From: DATFVA01 sp963721075
Lineage (GTDB): Bacteria; Bacteroidota; Ignavibacteria; Ignavibacteriales; Ignavibacteriaceae
DNA: 64,000 nucleotides
Direction of reading: 5' to 3'
NCBI GenBank assembly: GCA_963721075.1
Contig: CAVRHV010000016.1
Span: 1-64,000 of the forward strand
Position 1 is the stretch's first letter; every line of letters begins with the position of its first letter. Shown in pieces: positions 8,607-16,889 of this stretch. Made by a program: the position numbers and the translations under genes. The notes beneath the pieces are model-generated. The model did not search any database, was not told the DNA's origin, and saw only the letters and a list, made by a program, of their open reading frames with translations.

Positions 8607-9236
8607 CTGGCATCTGATAAATACCTGATTTTTACGAGAAGAGGAATTGATATAAAGAAATATCCTTCAGTAGAAAAGTATCTTGCAGAATTCAAAGTGG
8701 AATTAACTCCAAAACCTAAAGAATGGAAAGGAAAAGATTGGAAAGGAAGAAAACCCGGGAATTATAAATGGTACGAAATACAAGATACAATAGACTACTA
8801 TGAGCAATTTGAAAATCCGAAAATAATTTATCCGGAGATTTCAATTAATGGGCAGTTTACATTAGACAAAAATAAATTTTATAGCAAAACAACAACTTAC
8901 ATCATTGGAACTGATTCATTATTTCTTTTAGGAATATTAAACTCTAAGGTTTGGTCATATATTTTTGATAAAATAAGTTCAACTATACGTGGTGAATATT
9001 TAAGATGGAAAAGGCAATATATGAGAAATATGCCGGTACCAATTTCAAACAACAAATCGCAAGTAGATTTAGAAGTATTGGTGCAAACTATTTTGGAATT
9101 GAATGATAAAAAAAGTTCGGCCAAAGCCCCGCAAGGAAGAACAGCACTCCAGCGGCAGATAGACGCAACAGACAAGCAGATAGACCAGCTTTACGGTTTA
9201 ACAGAAGAAGAAGTAAAGATTGTGGAGGGAGAGTGA
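8607..9236 (+). pseudogene. C-terminal remnant of a type IIG (Eco57I/TaqI-like) restriction-modification enzyme
   Basis: About 209 codons are open from 8607. A formal GTG start at 8697 is unlikely to be real, because the family pattern is already present upstream of it (YLIFTRRGIDIKKYPSVEKYL). Recognisable C-terminal target-recognition features are GRKPGNYKWYEIQDTIDYY, KIIYPEISING, SLFLLGILNSKVW and a final coiled region ending DKQIDQLYGLTEEE. Full enzymes of this family are roughly 900-1200 residues and carry nuclease and N6-adenine methyltransferase (NPPY) domains. All of that is missing here, with a stop at 8604. It is a dead fragment beside a tRNA 3'-end copy, consistent with mobile-island decay. 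Confidence 0.8.
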
Positions 9237-9331
9237 GACTCGGTCGTACACACTGCTCACTAGACCCCTTTTCTTCTGGTATAAGATAACGAAGGCAAAA
9301 CAATGCAAGCCCCGAAGCAAGCATACCATAA

Positions 9332-10126
9332 TTAAAATTCTCCCCGCATCAATTTCTTAATTGGAGCGGTCTCCCTGTTTTTAAATCCATGGTAAAGAAT
9401 AAAAACCAGGATAACTGCCGCAGCCAAAATTGCAGCCGCTGTTATTTCTATTTTTTCATTACCCTGCTTTACAGCAATTGCTATTAATGCCCAGACTCCG
9501 ACGGCAGCAGATTCTCTCAAATTTCTTTTAAAAATTAATATGATATAAATTACCGCGGCAAGAACTATTAAAATGATCGTCCAGATTTCCGGATTAAGAG
9601 GCGAGCCTTTCCATCCGATATAAGTAAAATAGGCAGCAATGTTCGCTGTTAAAGCAGTAATTATCCATCCGAAGTAAATTGCAAATGGCCACCAGACAAA
9701 AAATATTATCCTTACAGGAGCATCCCATATTTCCATATCAAACTGCTTAATAATTTTTATCAGGGTTAAGAAGAGAATGATCATTGCAATTACAGATAAA
9801 CCGGTATATTCGAAAAGCCAGAGGAATAGCCATCCTGTATTTGCAAGGTTCGTAACGATAAAATAGAAACCGGCTTTATCAATAATCCCGAGGTCATTTT
9901 TTCTGATGAGAGCAGACCATTGGAATCCGGTAAATAATATCAGACCGAAATAAATTATTCCCCAAATAGAAAAGGCATATCCTGCAGGCGTGAATAATGT
10001 TTCATAGCGGCTGCTGATTTCTCCAACAGTTTGGTTATTTATCGCACCGCTAGCCGCCAAATAATTTATGAATATTACTGCAACTAAAGTTATCGTATTA
10101 AGAATTACTAAGGTCTTCTTTTTCAT
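9332..10126 (-). CDS. TspO/MBR-like (tryptophan-rich sensory protein) membrane protein
   Basis: A 264-residue integral membrane protein with about eight hydrophobic helices. The segment FTPAGYAFSIWGIIYFGL resembles the first conserved block of TspO/MBR proteins, and Trp is enriched through the central helices (WLFLWLF, VWWPFAIYFGW). It is about 100 residues longer than bacterial TspO (about 160), matching the long 'tryptophan-rich sensory protein' branch seen in several phyla. TspO proteins bind porphyrins and are linked to oxidative-stress signalling, but the function of the long form is not settled. It stands alone between the restriction-enzyme remnant and the tRNA-Lys gene. Confidence 0.7.
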   Translation of the reverse strand: MKKKTLVILNTITLVAVIFINYLAASGAINNQTVGEISSRYETLFTPAGYAFSIWGIIYFGLILFTGFQWSALIRKNDLGIIDKAGFYFIVTNLANTGWLFLWLFEYTGLSVIAMIILFLTLIKIIKQFDMEIWDAPVRIIFFVWWPFAIYFGWIITALTANIAAYFTYIGWKGSPLNPEIWTIILIVLAAVIYIILIFKRNLRESAAVGVWALIAIAVKQGNEKIEITAAAILAAAVILVFILYHGFKNRETAPIKKLMRGEF

Positions 10127-10288
10127 CTTTTATAAAATTCAATTTGTTGATTTAAAAAAATGTGACAGGTATCAGTAAAAAAAGTGCCACAAAAGATTAA
10201 CAGATTCCAGGTTAAAATAGTTGCAAAGATTAGTGTCCGTTTGATTTACTAATTAAAAATAGCAATTCTTCACTTAAGTCTTAAACAT

Positions 10289-10324
10289 TGAAGTAGTAAC
10301 TGAAGTAGTAGTTGAAGTAATTTC
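10289..10324. repeat. Three 12-bp iterons with core TGAAGTAGT
   Basis: Direct copies start at 10289, 10301 and 10313 (the third degenerate after TGAAGTA). They share period and core with the two copies at 155-178 near the opposite end of the tRNA-bounded segment. They lie about 95 bp from the tRNA 3' end. Confidence 0.6.
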
Positions 10325-10418
10325 AGGTGAATTCAGTATCTTTTTAGGATTTTGTACACAAAAGCAGATAATTTTTAGGGTAGGAGAGTCAAAAAAAGTG
10401 CGAATTTGAGATGTTTTG

Positions 10419-10491
10419 TGCACCCTACCGGGCTCGAACCGGTGACCTGCTGATTAAGAGTCAGATGCTCTACCAACTGAGCTAAGGGTGC
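10419..10491 (-). tRNA. tRNA-Lys (anticodon CUU)
   Basis: A 73-nt cloverleaf on the minus strand. The acceptor stem GCACCCT pairs with AGGGTGC followed by discriminator A. The D-arm is AGCTCAGTTGGTAGAGC, the anticodon arm is CTGA-CTCTTAA-TCAG with CTT as anticodon, and the T-arm contains GGTTCGAGCC. The 3' CCA is not encoded. It is the only complete copy of a 3' end that recurs at 8555 and 60, so it is the likely integration target. Confidence 0.97.
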
Positions 10492-10572
10492 GGGGCAAAA
10501 TTAAGAAAATTTGCCAATCTGTACAATGGAATTTAAGTTCAAACGGGGAAATATTAGGGAATTAATTGCAAA

Positions 10573-10597
10573 ACCTGCTGTTGGTCCTACAGCGGGT
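10573..10597 (-). terminator. Hairpin terminator after the Ycf48-like gene
   Basis: A 9-bp stem with one G-T pair (ACCTGCTGT with ACAGCGGGT) and a 7-nt loop. On the minus strand it is followed by TTTTGC. It lies 29 bp past the stop of the leftward gene 10626-13079. Confidence 0.5.
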
Positions 10598-10625
10598 CTA
10601 ATAAAGGGCGAATTCTAGGTAGGAG

Positions 10626-13079
10626 TTATCTTAATAAAATCATCTTCCTGGCTTGAATATTATCTCCGGCCTTAATTCTATATAAATAAATACCTGAGGC
10701 TAGATCCGATGCATCAAATCTGACTTCATAATTACCGGCCTTAACTTCTTTGTTTACAAGTTCTGCAACCCGCTGCCCCAAAATGTTAAATACTTCTAAT
10801 TCTACATTTCCATTTTGGGGGACAGAATATTTTATGATGGTAGAAGGATTAAATGGATTAGGATAGTTTTGTGAAAGTGAAAATGATATTGGCAGGTTTT
10901 GAACTTCAATTACTTGTGAATAAGTGTAATTTCCTCCATAGTCGATTTGTTTTAATCTGTATTTAAGTTTTTCGGCATTTACGTTACCAATATTATCTTC
11001 AAAGGTATAATTATTCAACTCAGTTGATGTGCCTTTCCCATTTCGGTAACCAATCAAGATCCATCCTGATCCGGAATTATTTGTAAAAGTTTTCCTCTCT
11101 ATTTCGAACCTTTGATTATTTAATTCAGATGCCGTACTCCATTTTAATGAAACGATTCCCTTTTCCAGGGACCCAGTAAAAGAATTCAATTCTATGGGTA
11201 TGATATGGTAAGTTATATTGCTTGCAATTGTTCCACACCAACCAACGGCTGTAGCGTAATTCTCATTTAACATATGAATATCATACAGACTTTGTGTGAT
11301 GCACTGAAAAAAGTCGCCTCCAAAATACCAGGAATCACCCCCATCAGATGTTCCATAAATAATTCCACCTTCAAAACAAATTACTCCGTTTAATGAATCA
11401 ATGAATGATACTCCTGTGCAGGTTTGCTGAAAATAAGGACCTCCAACATTCAAATTAGTCCAGTTTTCCCCTCTGTCAGTAGATCTCAGAAGTAAGTTGT
11501 GCGTATTGGCTCCTCCTCCCGCGATTCCTCCCTGATTTCCCATGGATGAAATCTTGTGGAGCCATTCATATAAATTATCATACACGGTTTCCCAGTTTAA
11601 GCCATCGTCAGTAGAACGAAGGATATACGCATGATTAGTCTGATTAACATATTTGTTACCCGCAGCTAAAATGGTCGAATGATCAAGGAAACAGATATCA
11701 ACTAAGTTCATAGTTGAATCAACAATCTGCAGCTGCCAGTTCTCCCCGCCATCATAAGTTTTTAACATGGTACCATTATGACCCACAATTAAGCCGTATT
11801 GGTTATCGAACATATTTACTCTATTTAATTCATTACTTGTTCCTGAATATTTTTCGATCCAACTCACTCCATTATCATATGTTTTAATAATACGCCCATT
11901 CCTTCCCACAACAATATAAGTAATGGTATCAAGGCTGCTTATTCCATTAAAATTATCATTAAACCCTGATGCTATGGCCTGCCAGGAAGCTCCTCCATTA
12001 GTGGTTCTCTGAATATTCCCATTACGTCCTACTGCCATTTCGTAATTCTGATCGGCAATGCTAACAGCGAAGAGATCGTTTGTGGAACCCTCCGTCATCG
12101 ACACCCAATTTGAACCTGAATCTGAGGATTTATAGATTTTACCCGCCGTCCCCGCAATCATTATATGATTAACATCAGTAATTGATATTCCATTGAAGGA
12201 ATTTGAAATACCACTTCCTAATCTTAATAAAATGTTCCATGAAGATCCCTGATCTGAAGATTTATATACTGAATAATCTGAACCTACCGCTAACAATGAC
12301 TCCATATTATAAAAATATAATTTATTCAAATAGTCGGATGTAGTGCTTGTCTGCTGCCAGGTTAACCCAGAATCTGATGTTTTATATATTTTTTGATAGG
12401 TGATTGTTCCGCCAACCACTATTCCGTTACTCGAATCGCAAAAAGATATTGAACGTAACCCTACGGGGGCCGAGAAAGTCTGTGTCCAGGTTAAACCTCT
12501 GTCGGTGCTTCTGTAAATTTTCCCGTCAGAAGTAACCGATAATACAATGTTATAATTAATAAAAACCAAATCATTCAGATAGTTACTATAGCCAAATTGC
12601 GAAGTGGTGGTCCAGGTGTTTCCCAGATCAGAAGTATAAAAGAGAGCAGCGACAGGTTCCGGTTCAACCCATTTATATCCGGCCAGATATATCTCCATAC
12701 TATCGCTGATAAAACAGGAAATAAAATCAGCGGCTTCCGGAGGGTTGGGCAGCTGACTCCAATTCCAACCTCCATCATAAGTGATAAAGATTTTTGGGGG
12801 ATATCTGGTGATCATGATCCCGGTTTCATTATCAATAAATGAAAGATTCCAGATGTCATTTGTTATACCCGCATCAATAATTCCCCAGGACAACCCTCCA
12901 TTAGTTGTTCTGTATATTTCACCGCCTTCTCCCGTTACGATTCCATTATTTTCATCAAAAAACTTTATGCAGGTTAGTTCATCATTCTGAGGCGGGATAG
13001 GATTTTGCCAATGCCATTGGGCAAAACAAAGCTGTGTTAATATAAAAAAGAGTGAAAAGCTCTTTAAAACATTTCCCAT
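10626..13079 (-). CDS. Secreted Ycf48/BNR-repeat protein with T9SS sorting domain
   Basis: An 817-residue exported protein. A signal peptide (about 1-20) precedes roughly a dozen repeats of the form 'R-T-x-N-G-G-x-S-W' / 'S-S-D-x-G-x-x-W' spanning residues 20-600. These are typical of Ycf48-like/BNR propellers. A linker (SLKWSTASELNNQRFEIERK, a fibronectin-like choice-of-anchor segment) follows, then the type A sorting domain (NYPNPFNPSTIIKYSVP; terminal ARKMILLR). Ycf48 proteins in phototrophs assist photosystem II assembly, but free-living relatives are simply secreted propellers, so that role must not be transferred. It is probably monocistronic. Confidence 0.88.
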   Translation of the reverse strand: MGNVLKSFSLFFILTQLCFAQWHWQNPIPPQNDELTCIKFFDENNGIVTGEGGEIYRTTNGGLSWGIIDAGITNDIWNLSFIDNETGIMITRYPPKIFITYDGGWNWSQLPNPPEAADFISCFISDSMEIYLAGYKWVEPEPVAALFYTSDLGNTWTTTSQFGYSNYLNDLVFINYNIVLSVTSDGKIYRSTDRGLTWTQTFSAPVGLRSISFCDSSNGIVVGGTITYQKIYKTSDSGLTWQQTSTTSDYLNKLYFYNMESLLAVGSDYSVYKSSDQGSSWNILLRLGSGISNSFNGISITDVNHIMIAGTAGKIYKSSDSGSNWVSMTEGSTNDLFAVSIADQNYEMAVGRNGNIQRTTNGGASWQAIASGFNDNFNGISSLDTITYIVVGRNGRIIKTYDNGVSWIEKYSGTSNELNRVNMFDNQYGLIVGHNGTMLKTYDGGENWQLQIVDSTMNLVDICFLDHSTILAAGNKYVNQTNHAYILRSTDDGLNWETVYDNLYEWLHKISSMGNQGGIAGGGANTHNLLLRSTDRGENWTNLNVGGPYFQQTCTGVSFIDSLNGVICFEGGIIYGTSDGGDSWYFGGDFFQCITQSLYDIHMLNENYATAVGWCGTIASNITYHIIPIELNSFTGSLEKGIVSLKWSTASELNNQRFEIERKTFTNNSGSGWILIGYRNGKGTSTELNNYTFEDNIGNVNAEKLKYRLKQIDYGGNYTYSQVIEVQNLPISFSLSQNYPNPFNPSTIIKYSVPQNGNVELEVFNILGQRVAELVNKEVKAGNYEVRFDASDLASGIYLYRIKAGDNIQARKMILLR

Positions 13080-13219
13080 TAAAGCACCCTTATCGTTTAA
13101 TAAAGAAAAGCTTTAATTAATTTGAGAAAAAGAATCAGCATAAGCAAGTTTTTTGCAGAGGAACTGCATATGAAGTAGAAATTTGAAATTGATGTAAACG
13201 ATTTTGTTAACCCATTTAC

Positions 13220-15208
13220 TTATTTCACATACTTAACAATCCAGTCAACCCATCGTTTGTAAACATCTGTTATGCGGACGATATCACCCGGGAAATGTGT
13301 ATCTACAGGGTAAGCATAGAATTCGGTATTAACTCCGTTATCACGTAAAGCATGATACATTTCATAGCTGTTGATTATGGGTACATTAGGATCCCCGACA
13401 TCACCTAAAATTAATGTTGGCGCTTTAACATTCTCAGCAAAAATGATTGGTGACTGCTCCCGCCATATATCCCAGTATTCTTTTAACCACGGAGAACCTC
13501 CGAAAAAGTAAAGATCGTATGACTGATAAAAGGCTATCGTATAATCCATAACCCAATCATTAAGTGCCGCACCTTCAACAGCTGCTTTCCATTTATTCGG
13601 ATATTTTCCGTTAAGCCAGGAGGTCATATATCCTCCGTAAGACCATCCGCTGACACCAATCCTGTTTGTATCGATAATTCCCATTAGTTCGATCTTTTTT
13701 AACCCGGCCATAACGTCTTTACCCGGCCCTTCACCTGTATCTCTGAATATGGCATGCTGATACTCATCTCCAAGATTTATGCTTCCCCTGTAATTGGGCT
13801 GGAAAACGAAAAAGCCTTTACCTGCAAATATTTGAACAAGCCCGGAAAAGACAGTTGTAGATGCTCCTTCGGGACCGCCATGGATAATCAGTACTAATGG
13901 ATATTTTATATTATCATTATAGTCTACGGGATAGGTCAGAACACCATCTTCATTAAAGCCGTCGGAACTTTTCCACTCTATGCCAACTGTTCTGCCAAGA
14001 TCCAACGAATCAACAAAAACATTATAGTTTGTAAGCTGTTCCGGTTTTCCTTGTAATGATTTAAGTATAAATAATTCTTCAGGGTGGACTGCTGTTCTTC
14101 CGGTGAAAGCAATTATTCCGTTGTCGGATATGCCTGGTTTTCCATCGCTGATATTTACATCTCCCAGATCAATCAATTCTGCCGTACCATTTAAAGGCTG
14201 TTCCCATAAAACTGATTTTGTACCCTTCTCTCCCGTAAGCAGCAATGATTTTCCATCGTGCATCCAGGCAAAGCTGTTTATATTACGTGCGAGGTTGTGG
14301 GTTATATCTTTAACTTCTCCATTTATCTTTACATATACTGCATCGCCGTTATTCAAATCTCCGTTACGAGCCCGCATAAAAGCGAGAAGGTCTGAACTTC
14401 CGGAATATTCAGGATGCCCGGATCCTTCGTCTTTAACAACTATATTAATTTCTTTTCCGTTTGTATCAACTTCTGCTATTACAGAATGCCATGCATTCCC
14501 TTCCCATACATCGGGAAAACGCTGGAACAGAATTGATCTACCGTCAGGACTCCAGGCTAAGGGCGAAATGGTTTCCTGGTCTGTACAAAGACTGAATGTT
14601 CCTTCTGTCAGCCTTCTGGCTTTTCCTCCTCTGGCAGAAACAATCCATAAATGCCATGGCTGAACTGCGGCACGCACAGTAAAATTATTTTCAGTAACAC
14701 GGAATGCATCTTCATGATGCTTTATTTCCTTTGGATTAGGAATTGTATCCTGCGCAACAAAAGCTATTGTACTTCCATCAGGACTCCATGTAAATTCTTT
14801 TACTCCCGTTTTAGAATCTGTTATTTTAACAGGGTCGCCCCCCTTCATAGGCATAATATATATTTGGGGCTTTTTTGTTTTAATATTATAAGCTAAAAAT
14901 CCAAGCCGGCTTCCGTCAGGAGACCATCGCACATTTGAAATAGAGCTTCTGTTATATGTCAGACTTCGAATCGAACTATTATTTACATCAACAAGATCAA
15001 TCTCCTGCAGGACAGAATCTTTATCCCAATTATAACGAGATACAATTACAGCAACCTGTTTTCCATCCGGAGAAATCCGGGGGTCAGAAACATTAACTAA
15101 TTTCCTTAAATCTGTAAGCTGAAAAGGATTTGTTTTCGATTGGGAGAAGGTTATCCCTGAGGATAAAATAATCAGGAATGAAATAATAGAAATCAGCATT
15201 GATCTCAT
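13220..15208 (-). CDS. S9 family serine peptidase (acylaminoacyl-peptidase/prolyl oligopeptidase type)
   Basis: A 662-residue exported peptidase. Residues 1-23 are a signal peptide. About 40-390 form a WD40-like PD40 propeller (repeats SPDGKQVAV, WSPDGSRLGF, WSPDGSTIAF). The alpha/beta-hydrolase domain has nucleophile Ser in GWSYGG (about 518), the Asp region LGDVGDPNVP and His in DTHFPG near the C-terminus. The oxyanion segment HGGPEGAS is present. This triad and order define S9C-type oligopeptidases, which trim peptides of limited size. It acts in the periplasm or at the surface and is presumably catabolic. Confidence 0.9.
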   Translation of the reverse strand: MRSMLISIISFLIILSSGITFSQSKTNPFQLTDLRKLVNVSDPRISPDGKQVAVIVSRYNWDKDSVLQEIDLVDVNNSSIRSLTYNRSSISNVRWSPDGSRLGFLAYNIKTKKPQIYIMPMKGGDPVKITDSKTGVKEFTWSPDGSTIAFVAQDTIPNPKEIKHHEDAFRVTENNFTVRAAVQPWHLWIVSARGGKARRLTEGTFSLCTDQETISPLAWSPDGRSILFQRFPDVWEGNAWHSVIAEVDTNGKEINIVVKDEGSGHPEYSGSSDLLAFMRARNGDLNNGDAVYVKINGEVKDITHNLARNINSFAWMHDGKSLLLTGEKGTKSVLWEQPLNGTAELIDLGDVNISDGKPGISDNGIIAFTGRTAVHPEELFILKSLQGKPEQLTNYNVFVDSLDLGRTVGIEWKSSDGFNEDGVLTYPVDYNDNIKYPLVLIIHGGPEGASTTVFSGLVQIFAGKGFFVFQPNYRGSINLGDEYQHAIFRDTGEGPGKDVMAGLKKIELMGIIDTNRIGVSGWSYGGYMTSWLNGKYPNKWKAAVEGAALNDWVMDYTIAFYQSYDLYFFGGSPWLKEYWDIWREQSPIIFAENVKAPTLILGDVGDPNVPIINSYEMYHALRDNGVNTEFYAYPVDTHFPGDIVRITDVYKRWVDWIVKYVK

Positions 15209-15240
15209 AAAGTTTTCCTCTATTTACTTATTCAGACAGC

Positions 15241-15270
15241 CTGCCCCCGTAAAAGCAGCAGCGGGGGCAG
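15241..15270 (-). terminator. GC-rich hairpin after the LA_2272 gene
   Basis: A perfect 9-bp stem (CTGCCCCCG with CGGGGGCAG) lies between the LA_2272-type gene and the S9 peptidase gene. There is no clear T tract on the minus strand, so it may be a pause or processing hairpin and not an efficient terminator. Confidence 0.4.
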
Positions 15271-15306
15271 TGAAAAATCAGGGATTCAGGCATGTGTATT
15301 CAGGCA

Positions 15307-15822
15307 TTAATCAAAGTTAAAATTGAAGAAGGGGAAGACGGGCATAAAACCGCCCTTACCAATAATGTTTAATAATCCGAGCTGCAGTCCTTTCAGTGTT
15401 TCAGCATAATTTACAATTGAAAACTGAAGTCCGTTGAAATATCCGTTATGATAATTTACCCACGATGTCTGAAGTCCTGTGAAATCGCCTTTTGAAATAT
15501 TAACAAGACCGCTTTGCCAGCCCTTAAATCCTCCGTCAGTTTTATTTACCCCACCCCATTGCACACCAACCTGTTTCCCGGTCGTAACGTTTACCAGTCC
15601 CCAATCAAGACCCGATACGTTTACATTCTTTGTATAGATCAGATTCAGTCTTACTCCATTTATGGATTCATTTTCCGGGACAATTTGAATCGGGTTAAAA
15701 AGCGAAAGCTGAAATGGTTTTTCCTGTGCCGTTAATAAGGCGGGCAGAAGTATGAAAAAACCTACTATGAACAAACAGAACCTTTTCTTCATTTTACGAT
15801 CCTTTCTGTCAATTATAGGCAT
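15307..15822 (-). CDS. LA_2272-type surface repeat protein
   Basis: A 171-residue exported protein with a hydrophobic signal (about 11-32). Its body consists of short repeats of the form 'G-x-x-x-G-L-V-N' or 'G-L-Q-x-x-x-V-N' (GLDWGLVNVT, GWQSGLVNIS, GLQTSWVNYH, GLQFSIVNYA, GLQLGLLNII). These are the hallmark of LA_2272-family surface repeats, predicted to form a beta-solenoid or barrel-like sheet. Function is unknown. A second Met at residue 11 (MKKRFCLF) may be the true start. It lies about 100 bp upstream of the S9 peptidase on the same strand. Confidence 0.75.
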   Translation of the reverse strand: MPIIDRKDRKMKKRFCLFIVGFFILLPALLTAQEKPFQLSLFNPIQIVPENESINGVRLNLIYTKNVNVSGLDWGLVNVTTGKQVGVQWGGVNKTDGGFKGWQSGLVNISKGDFTGLQTSWVNYHNGYFNGLQFSIVNYAETLKGLQLGLLNIIGKGGFMPVFPFFNFNFD

Positions 15823-15949
15823 TATGGTTAATGCAACTTATATAAACTAACTCTAATTGAAAAGAAATGTCCCCGGGAAAATTTTTATTTAAGAGATCTG
15901 ATGCGGAATCTTTTGGCTTTTTAAGGAATCATATATTTAAAGAAATATT

Positions 15950-16177
15950 ATGGTTATGAAAAAAAATGTTGGAAATATCGATAGGAGCCTGAGAGCTGCA
16001 GCAGCACTTATTTTAATTTTACTGAGTGTAACCGGAGTAATTGAAGGGCAGGCAGCTGCGTTTGCCGGTATAGGTGCGATAGTCCTTTTATTAACAGGAT
16101 TTTCGGGCATGTGTCCCTGTTATGTCAGGCTTAATGTTAACACTCTAAAAAAGAAAGATAATGAGTTAGAAAAATGA
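15950..16177 (+). CDS. DUF2892 (YgaP-like) small membrane protein
   Basis: A 75-residue protein with the family's opening KKNVGNIDRSLR and two hydrophobic helices (about 14-30 and 35-52), ending with a short Cys pair (GMCPCYVRL). Met3 (15956) matches the usual family start better than Met1. DUF2892 proteins occur alone or fused to rhodanese (YgaP) in sulfur metabolism. Here the gene overlaps the following thioredoxin gene by an ATGA junction, so the two are translationally coupled, which points to a thiol or sulfur role. Confidence 0.85.
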   Translation: MVMKKNVGNIDRSLRAAAALILILLSVTGVIEGQAAAFAGIGAIVLLLTGFSGMCPCYVRLNVNTLKKKDNELEK

Positions 16178-16566
16178 TGACATTCATTTATATAATAGCT
16201 GGTTTTGTCTTTTTATTCTTTTCGCTTCAGTATTTAATGGTGTTCCAGGCGAAAAGGTCAAAGGGAATAAAGATAAGCGGACTCCAGGGAAGGCTTAAAG
16301 CGCTGGAGAGAAACGGTTCGAAAGGACTGGTTTATTTTTTTAGTCCCGGCTGCCGTGCCTGCAAATACCAGACACCAATTATTAAGGAACTTCAGTCATC
16401 CAATAAAAATATCTTTGATGTAGATATCTCAAAAGATTTACAGACAGCAAGAGTTTTCGGGATAAAGGCAACTCCAACAACTGTCCTTGTTGAAAACGGA
16501 GTTGTAAAACAGGTGCTGCTTGGTGTAAAACAGAAAGAGGATCTAAGATCCTACCTGCGCGGCTGA
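16174..16566 (+). CDS. Membrane-anchored thioredoxin-like protein
   Basis: A 130-residue protein. An N-terminal transmembrane helix (about 3-24) is followed by a basic stop-transfer stretch and a thioredoxin fold with active site SPGCRACKYQTP (C60-x-x-C63) and the cis-Pro loop GIKATPTTVLV. The orientation of the soluble domain is uncertain: positive charges right after the helix favour a cytoplasmic location. It is coupled to the DUF2892 gene. It likely reduces or oxidises protein thiols in concert with its partner. Confidence 0.85.
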   Translation: MMTFIYIIAGFVFLFFSLQYLMVFQAKRSKGIKISGLQGRLKALERNGSKGLVYFFSPGCRACKYQTPIIKELQSSNKNIFDVDISKDLQTARVFGIKATPTTVLVENGVVKQVLLGVKQKEDLRSYLRG

Positions 16567-16610
16567 TTTTTATTATTTTCTAAATCAGACTTTCTAAGCA
16601 AAGGACAGAA

Positions 16611-16826
16611 CTATTTTTTTTCTGGAAAGCTAACGCCTTTTATATTCTCTTTAAGATAACGTTTTATTTTTTCAAGATCTTTTCTGCACTGCATGCACGT
16701 ACATTTCTCTTCTTCGAGTTTGTAATACCTGTAAAGTGATTCAGCCAGGACCTTAGTTTTATACTCAGGTTCGGAATTATAGATTTCTCTCCGGAAAAGC
16801 TGGCTGTAAAACTTATTTTTATTCAT
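16611..16826 (-). CDS. Small cysteine-cluster protein of unknown function
   Basis: I do not recognise this family. From ATG at 16826 it encodes 71 residues (an upstream ATG at 16862 would give 83). It is highly charged, mostly helical in character, and contains one compact cluster C-x-C-x-x-C (EEEKCTCMQCRKDLEK). The cluster could bind a metal ion or respond to redox state. I chose 16826 because a promoter-like sequence and a 10-bp palindrome sit exactly at that position and the upstream extension would overlap them. It converges with the thioredoxin gene. Confidence 0.6.
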   Translation of the reverse strand: MNKNKFYSQLFRREIYNSEPEYKTKVLAESLYRYYKLEEEKCTCMQCRKDLEKIKRYLKENIKGVSFPEKK

Positions 16827-16847
16827 ACCATACAAAAGTATGGTATG
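16824..16847 (-). promoter_or_regulatory. Palindromic promoter/operator of the cysteine-cluster gene
   Basis: Perfect 10-bp arms CATACCATAC and GTATGGTATG flank AAAA. On the minus strand the palindrome contains TACTTTTG, an exact match to the Bacteroidota -7 consensus TAnnTTTG. A TTTG -33 element lies exactly 19 bp upstream. The start codon ATG forms the last bases of the palindrome. This implies a nearly leaderless mRNA and a repressor site overlapping promoter and start. Confidence 0.55.
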
Positions 16848-16889
16848 AGAAGAAAAAGTCAAATATGAGGTAAGAGGAGCGAACGGGAA

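Noticed and set aside
10626..13079. Photosystem-related function from Ycf48-like repeats
   Set aside because: The protein is T9SS-secreted and no photosynthesis gene occurs in the window; only the repeat fold is shared.
14103..14663. 186-codon plus-strand frame opposite the S9 peptidase
   Set aside because: Lies fully antisense to a gene with a complete catalytic triad and propeller; its translation shows no domain or signal, so it is a shadow frame.
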